Source: RUG14871 sp045539425 (GTDB lineage Bacteria; Bacillota_I; Bacilli_A; Erysipelotrichales; Erysipelotrichaceae). From it: a DNA stretch of 12,836 nt. The notes beneath the pieces are model-generated. The model had not been told where the DNA came from. It did not search any database and saw nothing but the letters and a program-made list of their open reading frames with translations. The stretch covers positions 1 to 12,836 of the forward strand of contig JAZQFH010000014.1 of assembly GCA_045539425.1 (NCBI GenBank), in the 5' to 3' direction. Both the position numbers and the translations under genes were made by a program. Each line of letters starts with the position of its first letter. Position 1 is the first letter of the stretch. Positions 6,032 through 12,781 of this stretch are shown piece after piece.

Positions 6032-7137
6032 TCAAATTCCTCCGCTGCCTTCTCCAAGAGGCTTCTGATTTCAATATGCTGCGGACAGTGCATTTCACAT
6101 ACACCGCAGTGCAGACATTCGGATGCTTTTGCCTTTCCTTCCGTCATCTTCTGATAACGTTCCTTCGGATTGGCAAATGTATTGAACTGTTTCTGTGTAT
6201 TCATTAAGCGGAAGATGCGCGGAATCGGAATGCCCATCGGGCAGTTCTCCATGCAATAGCGGCAATCTGTGCACGGGATCAGTTCCACTCTCTTCAGTTC
6301 TTCCGCCACTTCTAAAAGCAGGCCGACTTCCTCCTCTTTGAGCGGAATGAAGTTTTCCATATAGGACGTATTGTCTTCCATCTGTGCCGGAGTGCTCATG
6401 CCGCTGAGAACCATGAAGACCTGCGGCAGTGTCGCCACAAAGCGGATGGCATAGGAAGCCTGCGAGCCGTCATGCGGCAGCATCTCTGCGGCTTTCCCTT
6501 TCAGATTCGCCAGATTACCGCCCTTGACCGGTTCCATGACGACAACTTCCACGTTGTGCTTCACAGCCACTTCGTAACATTTTCTTGACTGAATGCTTTC
6601 GCTCTCCCAGTCGAAATAGTTGATCTGCAGCTGCACGAATTCCACTTCCGGATGCAGTTCCAGTATTTCATCCAGAAGTTCCGGGGTATCGTGGAAGGAG
6701 AAGCCGATATGTTTTGCCCTGCCGTCTGCCTTGATCTTGCGTAAGAAGGCAAAGCCGTCCACCTTCTGACAGATGGCATAGGTATCTTTATTCATGTTGT
6801 GCAGAAGATAGTAGTCAAAATACTCCACGCCGCACTTGTTCAGCTGTTCGGTAAAGATCCGCTCAAGATCTTCCACTTCCCTAAGCGACCACTGCGGCAT
6901 CTTGTCCGCAACCGTGAACTCACTTCTGTCATGACGCTTTATTAGACATTCCCGTAAGGCTATCTCGCTCTGTCCGTCATGGTACGGATAGGCTGTATCA
7001 AAATAACGGAATCCTTTTGAAAGGAAGCAGTCCACCATCTGACAGTAGGTTTCATAATCGATGCTGCCATCGGCTTTGACCGGCAGGCGCATTGTCCCGA
7101 AGCCGAGTTTTTTCGGCTGTTCTTCTCTGATACTCAT
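6028..7137 (-). CDS. aldo/keto reductase with C-terminal 2x[4Fe-4S] ferredoxin domain
   Basis: The N-terminal ~275 residues form an aldo/keto reductase barrel. The expected tetrad is Asp47, Tyr52, Lys79 and His113 (in FDTAYPYHDG, VADK and YLLHN). The C-terminal ~85 residues carry two ferredoxin motifs, C289-x2-C292-x2-C295-x3-C299-P and C341-x2-C344-x2-C347-x3-C351-P. Such fusions are common in anaerobes and are thought to couple NAD(P)H or ferredoxin electrons to an unidentified carbonyl substrate. The ATG at 7135-7137 is preferred over an in-frame GTG six bases upstream, because that GTG is part of the GAGGTG ribosome site. The length is 369 aa. It follows the NagA-like gene by 10 bases and overlaps the DUF1893 gene. 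Confidence 0.92.
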   Translation of the reverse strand: MSIREEQPKKLGFGTMRLPVKADGSIDYETYCQMVDCFLSKGFRYFDTAYPYHDGQSEIALRECLIKRHDRSEFTVADKMPQWSLREVEDLERIFTEQLNKCGVEYFDYYLLHNMNKDTYAICQKVDGFAFLRKIKADGRAKHIGFSFHDTPELLDEILELHPEVEFVQLQINYFDWESESIQSRKCYEVAVKHNVEVVVMEPVKGGNLANLKGKAAEMLPHDGSQASYAIRFVATLPQVFMVLSGMSTPAQMEDNTSYMENFIPLKEEEVGLLLEVAEELKRVELIPCTDCRYCMENCPMGIPIPRIFRLMNTQKQFNTFANPKERYQKMTEGKAKASECLHCGVCEMHCPQHIEIRSLLEKAAEEFE

Positions 7138-7147
7138 ATTCACCTCG

Positions 7148-8263
7148 CTATTTCACATAGAACCATTTTCCGTCGATCATGGTTCTTTCCACAAACAGAT
7201 CCTCGCTCATGATGACCAGATCTGCCCGTCTTCCGGTTTCAATTTTACCACGGTCCCTGATCTGGAAGGCGTTTGCTGCATTCTCACTGAAGATCTTTCC
7301 GATCGTCTCCATCGAGAAACCTTTCGCTTTGAAGGTACGCATGTTCTCATCAAACGTATGGGCGCCCGTCACCAGTTTGCCGTTTTTGTCTCTGACGGCA
7401 CCGTCACGGATATAGACCGTCTTGTTCCCCATCTGGTATTCCCCTTCCGGTGCTCCCATCAGCTCCGAGGAATCCGAAACCGCCACAAACTTATCTTCCC
7501 CCTTGACGCGGAACATCATCTGAATAAATTCCGGAGCAACATGGATGCAGTCCGGATTCAGCTGCATGTACAGCTGATCTTCCAGTAAGCACTGCGTTGT
7601 GCCCTGCGAGATATGATGATCGAGTGCCGGGAAGCCGTTAGGGAAGTGGTCCGTCAGCCTTGCTCCGCGTCTGACTGCTTCACGGATATCCTCCGCAAAG
7701 CCTTCCGAGAAGCCTATGGCCGGAATGACGCCGTTTTCCACCAGCCACGAAATATGTTCCTGTCCGCCCGGAAGTTCCGGTGCGATGATAATGGAACGGA
7801 TGTCGCTCAGATCATTGTCACATAAGGCCAGCGTACGCTCCTTTGTCGGATTGATTGGCGGTGCATAGTAGGAGATGGAGCGGTTCTTATAGGCGGAATA
7901 GATGAAAATGCCCAGGATATCCGCTCCCGGTGAACCTTTGGCCGCCCGGATGTTTTTAATCAGATTTGCGCAATGTGTTGGTTCTCCGTCATCTAACGGT
8001 GTCGGGATGAACGAAGTCACCCCATACTGCGGTAAAGAGGCGCAGATCTGCTTCATGCTTTCCACACTGCTGCCGCAGTTGGTCCTGCAGGCGCCGTGAA
8101 TATGCGTGTCCATAAAGCCCGCAAAGACATATTTCCCCTCGGCATCAAATACCTCATCGTATTTGAGATCTTCCCCAATCTCGCGTATTACACCGTTGGT
8201 AACACGCACATCCACTTCATGATAACTGCCGTCAATAAATACTTTCCCGTTTTTAATGATCAT
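7148..8263 (-). CDS. NagA-like amidohydrolase (N-acetylglucosamine-6-phosphate deacetylase family, atypical metal site)
   Basis: NagA removes acetate from N-acetylglucosamine-6-phosphate in amino-sugar and cell-wall recycling. This 371-aa protein follows the family along its whole length. DTHIHG (H54, H56) follows a beta-sandwich start. GVTSFIPT is at 81-88, APELPGG at 161-167, DCIHVAPE near 238-245, SDSSE with catalytic-type Asp264, and RADLVIM near the end. Aligned by eye, the NagA block HLEGPF reads FIYSAY, putting Tyr122 where the metal-binding Glu should be. GHSNAT reads GFSEGF, putting Phe185 in place of a metal-binding His. The third ligand, His206, and Asn209 remain. Metal binding or specificity therefore probably differs from textbook NagA. 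No nagB or sugar PTS gene is nearby. A GGGGAAG site precedes the ATG by about nine bases. Confidence 0.85.
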   Translation of the reverse strand: MIIKNGKVFIDGSYHEVDVRVTNGVIREIGEDLKYDEVFDAEGKYVFAGFMDTHIHGACRTNCGSSVESMKQICASLPQYGVTSFIPTPLDDGEPTHCANLIKNIRAAKGSPGADILGIFIYSAYKNRSISYYAPPINPTKERTLALCDNDLSDIRSIIIAPELPGGQEHISWLVENGVIPAIGFSEGFAEDIREAVRRGARLTDHFPNGFPALDHHISQGTTQCLLEDQLYMQLNPDCIHVAPEFIQMMFRVKGEDKFVAVSDSSELMGAPEGEYQMGNKTVYIRDGAVRDKNGKLVTGAHTFDENMRTFKAKGFSMETIGKIFSENAANAFQIRDRGKIETGRRADLVIMSEDLFVERTMIDGKWFYVK

Positions 8264-8284
8264 GTTTCATCTTCCCCTTTTCTC

Positions 8285-8914
8285 TTATGAACTGATTTTC
8301 TTCGTTCTCGCCAGCCAGAAATCCACTAACGGTCCGAATTCCAGTGCCGAGAGGATCGTCCCCTCTCTTACGGAGAGTTCCCCGTGGAAAAACAGAACGC
8401 AGATGGCAATCACGGCTAAGCAGAGTATATCCACTCCCTGGCGGGAGAAGGCATACGGCTTCTTCAGGGTATTTGACACCACATGGCACATGCCGCCGAG
8501 CGGTGTCGATACCAGATCCAGATTCAGAAGCATCGACACCGCAAAGCTGTTGACGATATCTCCGATAACTAAAAGCGCCACTCTCAGAACATAGTTTTCT
8601 ACGGCAAAATTCCGGAAGAAGACATAGTAGAAATAATTCGTCAGACTTCCCATCGCAATGGCCATAAAGAACTGCAGAAAATGGCACAGTTTAAAACTCT
8701 TTTTCAGTAAGATCCATTCCACCAGAATGCAGACGGAGTTAAAGATCGCCTGCAGCGTTCCGATCCGGATGTTTAATAACGGAGAGAGCGTCTTGCTTAA
8801 GGCACTGTACGCCCCGGTTCCGATATTCGCCTTCAGCGCCAGACAGGTCGCAAAGGGCGAGAGGAAAACACACAGAAGGAACAACGCGATTTTTTTCGGT
8901 GAAACGGACTCCAT
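8285..8914 (-). CDS. YczE/YitT-like integral membrane protein
   Basis: This 209-aa protein has about five to six hydrophobic helices. Its opening pattern, ALKANIGTGAYSALSKTLS at residues 26-44 followed by NIRIGTLQ, is typical of the YczE-type family. Related blocks recur later (LVSTPLGGMCHVVSN around 134-148). The molecular function of the family is not established and a transporter role is only a guess. The ATG starts three bases after the glutamate dehydrogenase stop, with GGGAGA inside the end of that gene, so it should be co-transcribed and coupled. It precedes the NagA-like gene by 21 bases. Confidence 0.85.
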   Translation of the reverse strand: MESVSPKKIALFLLCVFLSPFATCLALKANIGTGAYSALSKTLSPLLNIRIGTLQAIFNSVCILVEWILLKKSFKLCHFLQFFMAIAMGSLTNYFYYVFFRNFAVENYVLRVALLVIGDIVNSFAVSMLLNLDLVSTPLGGMCHVVSNTLKKPYAFSRQGVDILCLAVIAICVLFFHGELSVREGTILSALEFGPLVDFWLARTKKISS

Positions 8915-8917
8915 GGA

Positions 8918-10246
8918 TTAGTATTCTCCCTGAGCGAGCATCGCTTCGATGACTTTCAGGGCTCCCGCGATATTCGCGGCACTCTTGTAGTCGGAAGGAT
9001 CCAGATCGTATTCCTTCATCGCATTCAGACACTGCTCATGGATTCCCTTCATGATGTTCTGCAGTCTCTGATCAACTTCCTCAAAACTCCAGGAGAGACG
9101 CAGCGAGTTCTGGCTCATTTCCAGACCGCTTGCCGCAACGCCGCCGGCATTGGAAGCCTTGCCCGGAACATAGGTGATCTTTTCCTTCTGATAGAAAGCA
9201 ATCGCCTCATTGTTATTCGGCATGTTGGCACCTTCCGCCACCAGTTTCACACCCATCGACGCAATGTTTTCCGCCCGTTTCAGATCGATTTCGTTCTGAA
9301 TGCCGCACGGTAAGACGACATCGGCTTTGAGGCCCTTGGCGTCGTAGATGCTGCCGGAGTGGTATTCGCCCTTGCTGTATGTTTCCAAAGAAGCACGTTT
9401 GACTTCCTTGATTTCCTTGATTTCATCGAGATCGAGCTCATCATCCAGAATATAACCCTTGGAATCGCTCATGCCGATCACCACGGCTCCGCACTGCAGT
9501 GCCTTTTCCACCGCATAGATGGCAACGTTTCCGCAGCCGCTGACGATAACTCTCTTTCCCTTTAAGGAGTCATTCTGTCTCTTCAGAACTTCATTGACAA
9601 AATAGATGAGGCCGTAGCCGGTTGCCTGTTTTCTGGCTAAAGATCCGCCATAGGAGAGTCCTTTACCCGTTAAGACACCCTGATCATTGCGGTCCGTCAG
9701 ACGGCGGTATTCGCCGTACAGATAACCGATCTCTCTTCCGCCGACGCCGAAGTCCCCTGCCGGGACATCCGTGTTCGGGCCGATATGACGATAGAGTTCC
9801 CGCATGAAGGCCTGACAGAACCTGCGGACTTCCGCATCGCTTCTGCCCTTCGGATTAAAGTCGCTTCCGCCTTTGCCTCCGCCCATGGGAAGCGTGGTCA
9901 GAGAATTCTTGAACGTCTGCTCAAATCCAAGGAATTTAATGACGCCCAGATTGACGCTCGGTGCGAAGCGCAGCCCTCCCTTATACGGGCCAAGCACGCC
10001 GTTATACTGGACGCGGAAGCCGCGGTTCACGTGGATCTTGTGGTTGTCATCTTCCCAGCTGACCTTGAAGACGATCACGCGTTCCGGCTCTACCAGCCGT
10101 TCCAGAACGGCCATATCTTCATATTCCGGATGTTTTTCAAAAATCGGATCCAGACTTTCAACGACTTCCTCCACTGCCTGAAGGAATTCCGGCTGATCCT
10201 TATCTCTCGCTTTAACTTCTTCTAAAACCCGTTCCGTATACTTCAT
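8918..10246 (-). CDS. gdhA: glutamate dehydrogenase, probably NADP-dependent
   Basis: The enzyme interconverts 2-oxoglutarate plus ammonia and glutamate in the cytosol (EC 1.4.1.4 if NADP-specific). The 442-aa length fits hexameric bacterial enzymes. Substrate and catalytic residues are all present: Lys89 in GPYKGGLRF, Lys113, Lys125 in PMGGGKGG, and Asp165 in PAGDFGVGG. These positions coincide with those I recall for the Clostridium symbiosum enzyme. The Rossmann motif is SGCGNVA (236-242). SDSKG after the second strand (260-264) resembles NADP-type enzymes more than the SGPDG of NAD-type clostridial ones, which suggests a biosynthetic, ammonia-assimilating role; this is inference. The ATG at 10244-10246 is chosen over an in-frame start at 10279 because AAAGGGG lies about nine bases before it. 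It is the first gene of a five-gene operon. Confidence 0.97.
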   Translation of the reverse strand: MKYTERVLEEVKARDKDQPEFLQAVEEVVESLDPIFEKHPEYEDMAVLERLVEPERVIVFKVSWEDDNHKIHVNRGFRVQYNGVLGPYKGGLRFAPSVNLGVIKFLGFEQTFKNSLTTLPMGGGKGGSDFNPKGRSDAEVRRFCQAFMRELYRHIGPNTDVPAGDFGVGGREIGYLYGEYRRLTDRNDQGVLTGKGLSYGGSLARKQATGYGLIYFVNEVLKRQNDSLKGKRVIVSGCGNVAIYAVEKALQCGAVVIGMSDSKGYILDDELDLDEIKEIKEVKRASLETYSKGEYHSGSIYDAKGLKADVVLPCGIQNEIDLKRAENIASMGVKLVAEGANMPNNNEAIAFYQKEKITYVPGKASNAGGVAASGLEMSQNSLRLSWSFEEVDQRLQNIMKGIHEQCLNAMKEYDLDPSDYKSAANIAGALKVIEAMLAQGEY

Positions 10247-10293
10247 AAACGATAACCCCTTTCCTGATGATAACTGCATTACTGCTTATAAAA

Positions 10294-10299
10294 ATTATA
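10294..10299 (-). promoter_or_regulatory. probable -10 element of the gdhA operon
   Basis: A perfect TATAAT on the minus strand lies 47 bases upstream of the gdhA ATG. The hexamer at the 17-base distance is TTTATC, a poor -35, but the spacer is very T-rich. A GC-rich hairpin lies about 30 bases further upstream. Confidence 0.5.
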
Positions 10300-10328
10300 A
10301 AACAAAAGAAAAAAGAGATAAAGAAGCC

Positions 10329-10345
10329 CGCTCCGCATTGGAGCG
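10329..10345. other. GC-rich inverted repeat upstream of the gdhA promoter
   Basis: CGCTCC at 10329-10334 pairs with GGAGCG at 10340-10345 around GCATT. It is not followed by a T tract on either strand, so it is a poor terminator. Its position just upstream of the predicted -35 fits an operator or a residual 3' structure of the HAD transcript. An alternative pairing (AGCG with CGCT around AAAAC, 10342-10354) shares bases with it. Confidence 0.4.
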
Positions 10346-10364
10346 AAAACCGCTTTTATCCACT

Positions 10365-10399
10365 TTTTTTCAAAAAGAAAAGCCATACCTTCCGGTATG
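10365..10399 (-). terminator. intrinsic terminator of the CNNM-HAD operon
   Basis: On the minus strand CATACC pairs with GGTATG (10394-10399 with 10384-10389) around GGAA. It is followed by GCTTTTCTTTTTG. The stem is short and the T tract is interrupted by C, but the placement six bases after the HAD stop codon supports it. Confidence 0.7.
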
Positions 10400-10404
10400 A
10401 CTGA

Positions 10405-11238
10405 TTACTTTAATAATGTTGAATACAGGTATTCCCCGACTCCGTCATTAAATACGTCGTACTCCGTGATGTCATCCGCAATTTCCTTGCAGGCATCACA
10501 GCCGTTTTTCATGCACACGGCAACTCCGGCTTCCTTTAATAAGGCGAAGTCGTTATCCATATCGCCGATGGCCATGATTTCTTCCATCGGAATGCCCGTT
10601 TTCTCACTGAGCTTATGTAAGGCAAGCCCTTTGTTGACGCGCGGATCCATGAATTCGATCGTGCAGTGATCGGCAACTTCAAACGTCTGGATATAGGTGT
10701 AATCTTTGGAAGCATGCTGCTGCACAAGCTTCAGGAATTCCGCTTTTTTGCTTGGGTGCATATGCACTTCGATCTTCCCGGCCGGTTCCTTTGCCAGTTC
10801 TTCCGGCGTACCGATCGTGATATGGGACTGGTTGCGTCCCTGGCTCTGCTTGAGAAACTCATCGAATTTCAAAGCATAGATATCATCGTATCCGTTGCGG
10901 TAGATGATGGCATTGGCACCGATCGCGCTCAGCATATCCAGAATCTCTTTCAGCGTTTCCCGGGAAAGCGGATAGAACTTTTCCGTTACCCCGCTTTTTT
11001 TCTCGTAGAGTTCACCGCCGTTGGTACCGATGACAAAATCGAAATCAAAATCCAGGTCCCAATCCTGTGCATAGTCGGAGATCCGGCGGTCTACCGGTCT
11101 GCCGCTGGCAATCCCGAACAGAATGCCTCTTTTGTGCAGTTCATTGATTGCCTTTCTGGTTTTCTCCATCAGATTGCCGCCCTTGACGACAAGCGTGCCG
11201 TCAACATCTGCCGCAATCAGAGATATTTTTCTCTCCAT
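10405..11238 (-). CDS. Cof-type HAD-IIB family phosphatase
   Basis: This is a cytosolic haloacid-dehalogenase hydrolase of 277 aa. Motif I DVDGT gives nucleophile Asp11 and acid/base Asp13. Motif II is Ser45 in GIASGR, motif III is Lys203 in NKGLAL, and motif IV GDMDND (225-230) binds Mg2+. The long insertion between motifs II and III (about 75-195) is the type-C2 cap that defines subfamily IIB. Members dephosphorylate sugar phosphates, nucleotides or flavin and pyridoxal phosphates; specificity is not readable here. The ribosome site AAGGGGA lies about nine bases before the ATG. It follows the CNNM gene by 24 bases with no terminator between, so the two are probably one operon. Confidence 0.94.
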   Translation of the reverse strand: MERKISLIAADVDGTLVVKGGNLMEKTRKAINELHKRGILFGIASGRPVDRRISDYAQDWDLDFDFDFVIGTNGGELYEKKSGVTEKFYPLSRETLKEILDMLSAIGANAIIYRNGYDDIYALKFDEFLKQSQGRNQSHITIGTPEELAKEPAGKIEVHMHPSKKAEFLKLVQQHASKDYTYIQTFEVADHCTIEFMDPRVNKGLALHKLSEKTGIPMEEIMAIGDMDNDFALLKEAGVAVCMKNGCDACKEIADDITEYDVFNDGVGEYLYSTLLK

Positions 11239-11262
11239 TGGTTCTTTTCCCCTTAGAAAAAC

Positions 11263-12600
11263 CTAGTCTTCTTCTTCCTCTTTAATTTCATCCCGGTTGA
11301 TATGAAGCGTTGCTTCCTCAATCCGGTGATCTTCGATGCGGGACACATGAATTTCCACCGGTCCCACTTTCAGATCCAGCTGTTTGCCGTCATCCGGTAC
11401 GGAACCGAGCTGCGAGAAGACGTAACTTGTAAAGGTGTCGCAGTCTTCCGGATCGATATGGACATTGATCTCCTTGATCAGATCTTCCATATAAACGTAG
11501 CCGTTTAGCTTCCAGTTATCATCATCGATCTTCTCCAGAATCGGATCGTCTTCGATGACGTCGTCTCCGCTCTCCTCCAGATTGCCGACCAGCTGTTCCA
11601 GAACGTCATTCATGGTAATGACACCGCTGAAACCGCCGTAGTCATCCAGAACGATGGCGTAGTGGTTCTTGCTCTTCTGCATCGTGAAGAAGAGGTCGTC
11701 CAGCTTCACCGATTCAATAACGAAGAACGGTGCCTTAACGGCATGATCGATCACGTTCTGCCGGCTCTGATCCGCCAGGCGGAAGTATTCCTTGGCGTTT
11801 AATACGCCGATAATGTCATCCACGGATTCCCCGCAGATCGGGTAGAAGCTGTGACGGGAGTTGTTGATCGTCTCTTTCCACACTTCGTCGGAATCTTCTT
11901 CCCATAAGATATCGCAGTCCGTCCTGTGCGTCATGACTTCCTCTGCGGAGATGTCATCAAACTCAAAGACGTTCTGAATCATTTCCTTTTCCGTTTCATC
12001 GATGGTGCCCTTTTCGCTTCCGGCATCCACCATCATACGGATTTCTTCTTCCGTTGCCGTCTCTTCCTCTTCATTCGGGTCGATGCCGAGCAGACGGAGC
12101 ACCGTATTGGTGCTGAACGTAAGCAGCCATACGATTGGCGCAAACAGTTTTGAGACAAATGTCAAAAATCCTGCCATGCCCAGTGCCAGCGATTCGGCTT
12201 TGCGCTGAGCCACTCTCTTCGGGACAAGCTCGCCGAAGATCAGCGTGAAGTAGGATAAAATCAAAGTAACAAGTACAACGGACAGCGTTTTTAAGATTCC
12301 CGGATTGATCCAGGAAACATGAGAAAATGCGGTCACGATCCTGTTGGCAAAACTGTCTGCCGCAAAGGCAGAACCCAGGAATCCGGCAAGCGTGATCCCG
12401 ACCTGAATCGTGGACAGAAACTTCGCAGGCTGATCCGTCAGATCAACCAGTTGTCTGGCACGTTTGTCACCCGAAGATGCCATGAGGTCGAGCTTGTTGT
12501 CGTTCATGGATATCACAGCAATTTCCGCACAGGCAAAAACCGCATTGAAAAATATCAAGATAATCTGTAATAGCAACTGTCCTATAAGCGGATCGTCCAA
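11263..12600 (-). CDS. CNNM/HlyC-CorC family membrane protein (DUF21, CBS pair, CorC_HlyC domain)
   Basis: This 445-aa protein has the full family layout. The DUF21/CNNM membrane domain spans about residues 1-175, with the signature GELVPKR at 123-129. A CBS domain pair follows at roughly 220-340, where GVLNAKEYF and GVITMNDVLEQLVG end the two repeats. A CorC_HlyC domain lies at about 350-435 and the tail is acidic. Such proteins are membrane Mg2+/Co2+ transport or efflux factors with CBS nucleotide sensing; the old hemolysin label is not functionally reliable. The start is TTG, seven bases after a strong GGGAGG; the next in-frame ATG (residue 32) would remove the first helix. A good promoter lies just upstream. 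It is followed by the HAD phosphatase. Confidence 0.94.
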   Translation of the reverse strand: MDDPLIGQLLLQIILIFFNAVFACAEIAVISMNDNKLDLMASSGDKRARQLVDLTDQPAKFLSTIQVGITLAGFLGSAFAADSFANRIVTAFSHVSWINPGILKTLSVVLVTLILSYFTLIFGELVPKRVAQRKAESLALGMAGFLTFVSKLFAPIVWLLTFSTNTVLRLLGIDPNEEEETATEEEIRMMVDAGSEKGTIDETEKEMIQNVFEFDDISAEEVMTHRTDCDILWEEDSDEVWKETINNSRHSFYPICGESVDDIIGVLNAKEYFRLADQSRQNVIDHAVKAPFFVIESVKLDDLFFTMQKSKNHYAIVLDDYGGFSGVITMNDVLEQLVGNLEESGDDVIEDDPILEKIDDDNWKLNGYVYMEDLIKEINVHIDPEDCDTFTSYVFSQLGSVPDDGKQLDLKVGPVEIHVSRIEDHRIEEATLHINRDEIKEEEED

Positions 12601-12649
12601 AATAAACCTCCCAGTCCTCCTGCATTAGAAGAACTATATAACAAGAAAG

Positions 12650-12677
12650 ATTATAACATAATAGAGAAATTAATCAA
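12650..12677 (-). promoter_or_regulatory. sigma-A promoter of the CNNM-HAD operon
   Basis: On the minus strand, TTGATT (12672-12677) and TATAAT (12650-12655) are 16 bases apart, and a TG one base before the -10 gives an extended -10. The -10 lies about 50 bases before the TTG start. The -35 lies only 19 bases from the predicted group II intron boundary. Confidence 0.75.
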
Positions 12678-12696
12678 ATGGAATACCAAAAGAGGA

Positions 12697-12747
12697 ATCG
12701 AGTAGGAGGAAATAAATAGGTTTCCTCCTATTTATTTCCGACCTCTC
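12697..12747 (-). ncRNA. group II intron domain VI with branch-point adenosine
   Basis: A 13-pair stem (12708-12720 with 12727-12739) is closed by a six-base loop. Below it, minus-strand AGG pairs with CCU and GAG with CUC. This leaves one unpaired A (complement of T12703), followed by CUCGAU to the intron end. The bulged A, seven nucleotides from the 3' end counting itself, is where the lariat branch point is expected. Confidence 0.75.
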
Positions 12748-12749
12748 AC

Positions 12750-12781
12750 ACCACCGTACGTACCGTTCGGTATACGGCGGT
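12750..12781 (-). ncRNA. group II intron domain V (catalytic hairpin)
   Basis: On the minus strand ACCGCCGTA pairs with TACGGTGGT (nine pairs, one G-U). There is a two-base CG bulge on the 3' side, then a four-pair upper stem TACC/GGTA capped by GAAC. This lower stem, two-base bulge and tetraloop is the domain V architecture that forms the metal-binding active site. A CGC triplet in the lower 5' strand may be the catalytic triad. Confidence 0.78.

Noticed and set aside
7061..7588. 175-aa plus-strand open frame across the reductase/NagA-like junction
   Set aside because: Both overlapped minus-strand genes have full domain signatures and no regulatory signals support this frame.
8739..9032. 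97-aa minus-strand frame bridging the gdhA/YczE junction
   Set aside because: It is a frame-shifted shadow of the two real genes, which are correctly spaced with their own ribosome site.
9785..10225. 146-aa plus-strand open frame across gdhA
   Set aside because: It lies antisense to clear glutamate dehydrogenase codons, has no ribosome site and no recognisable domain.
10247..10279. Upstream in-frame start adding 11 residues to glutamate dehydrogenase
   Set aside because: The AAAGGGG site fits the ATG at 10244-10246, the added residues are not part of the family, and the predicted transcript starts almost at that codon.
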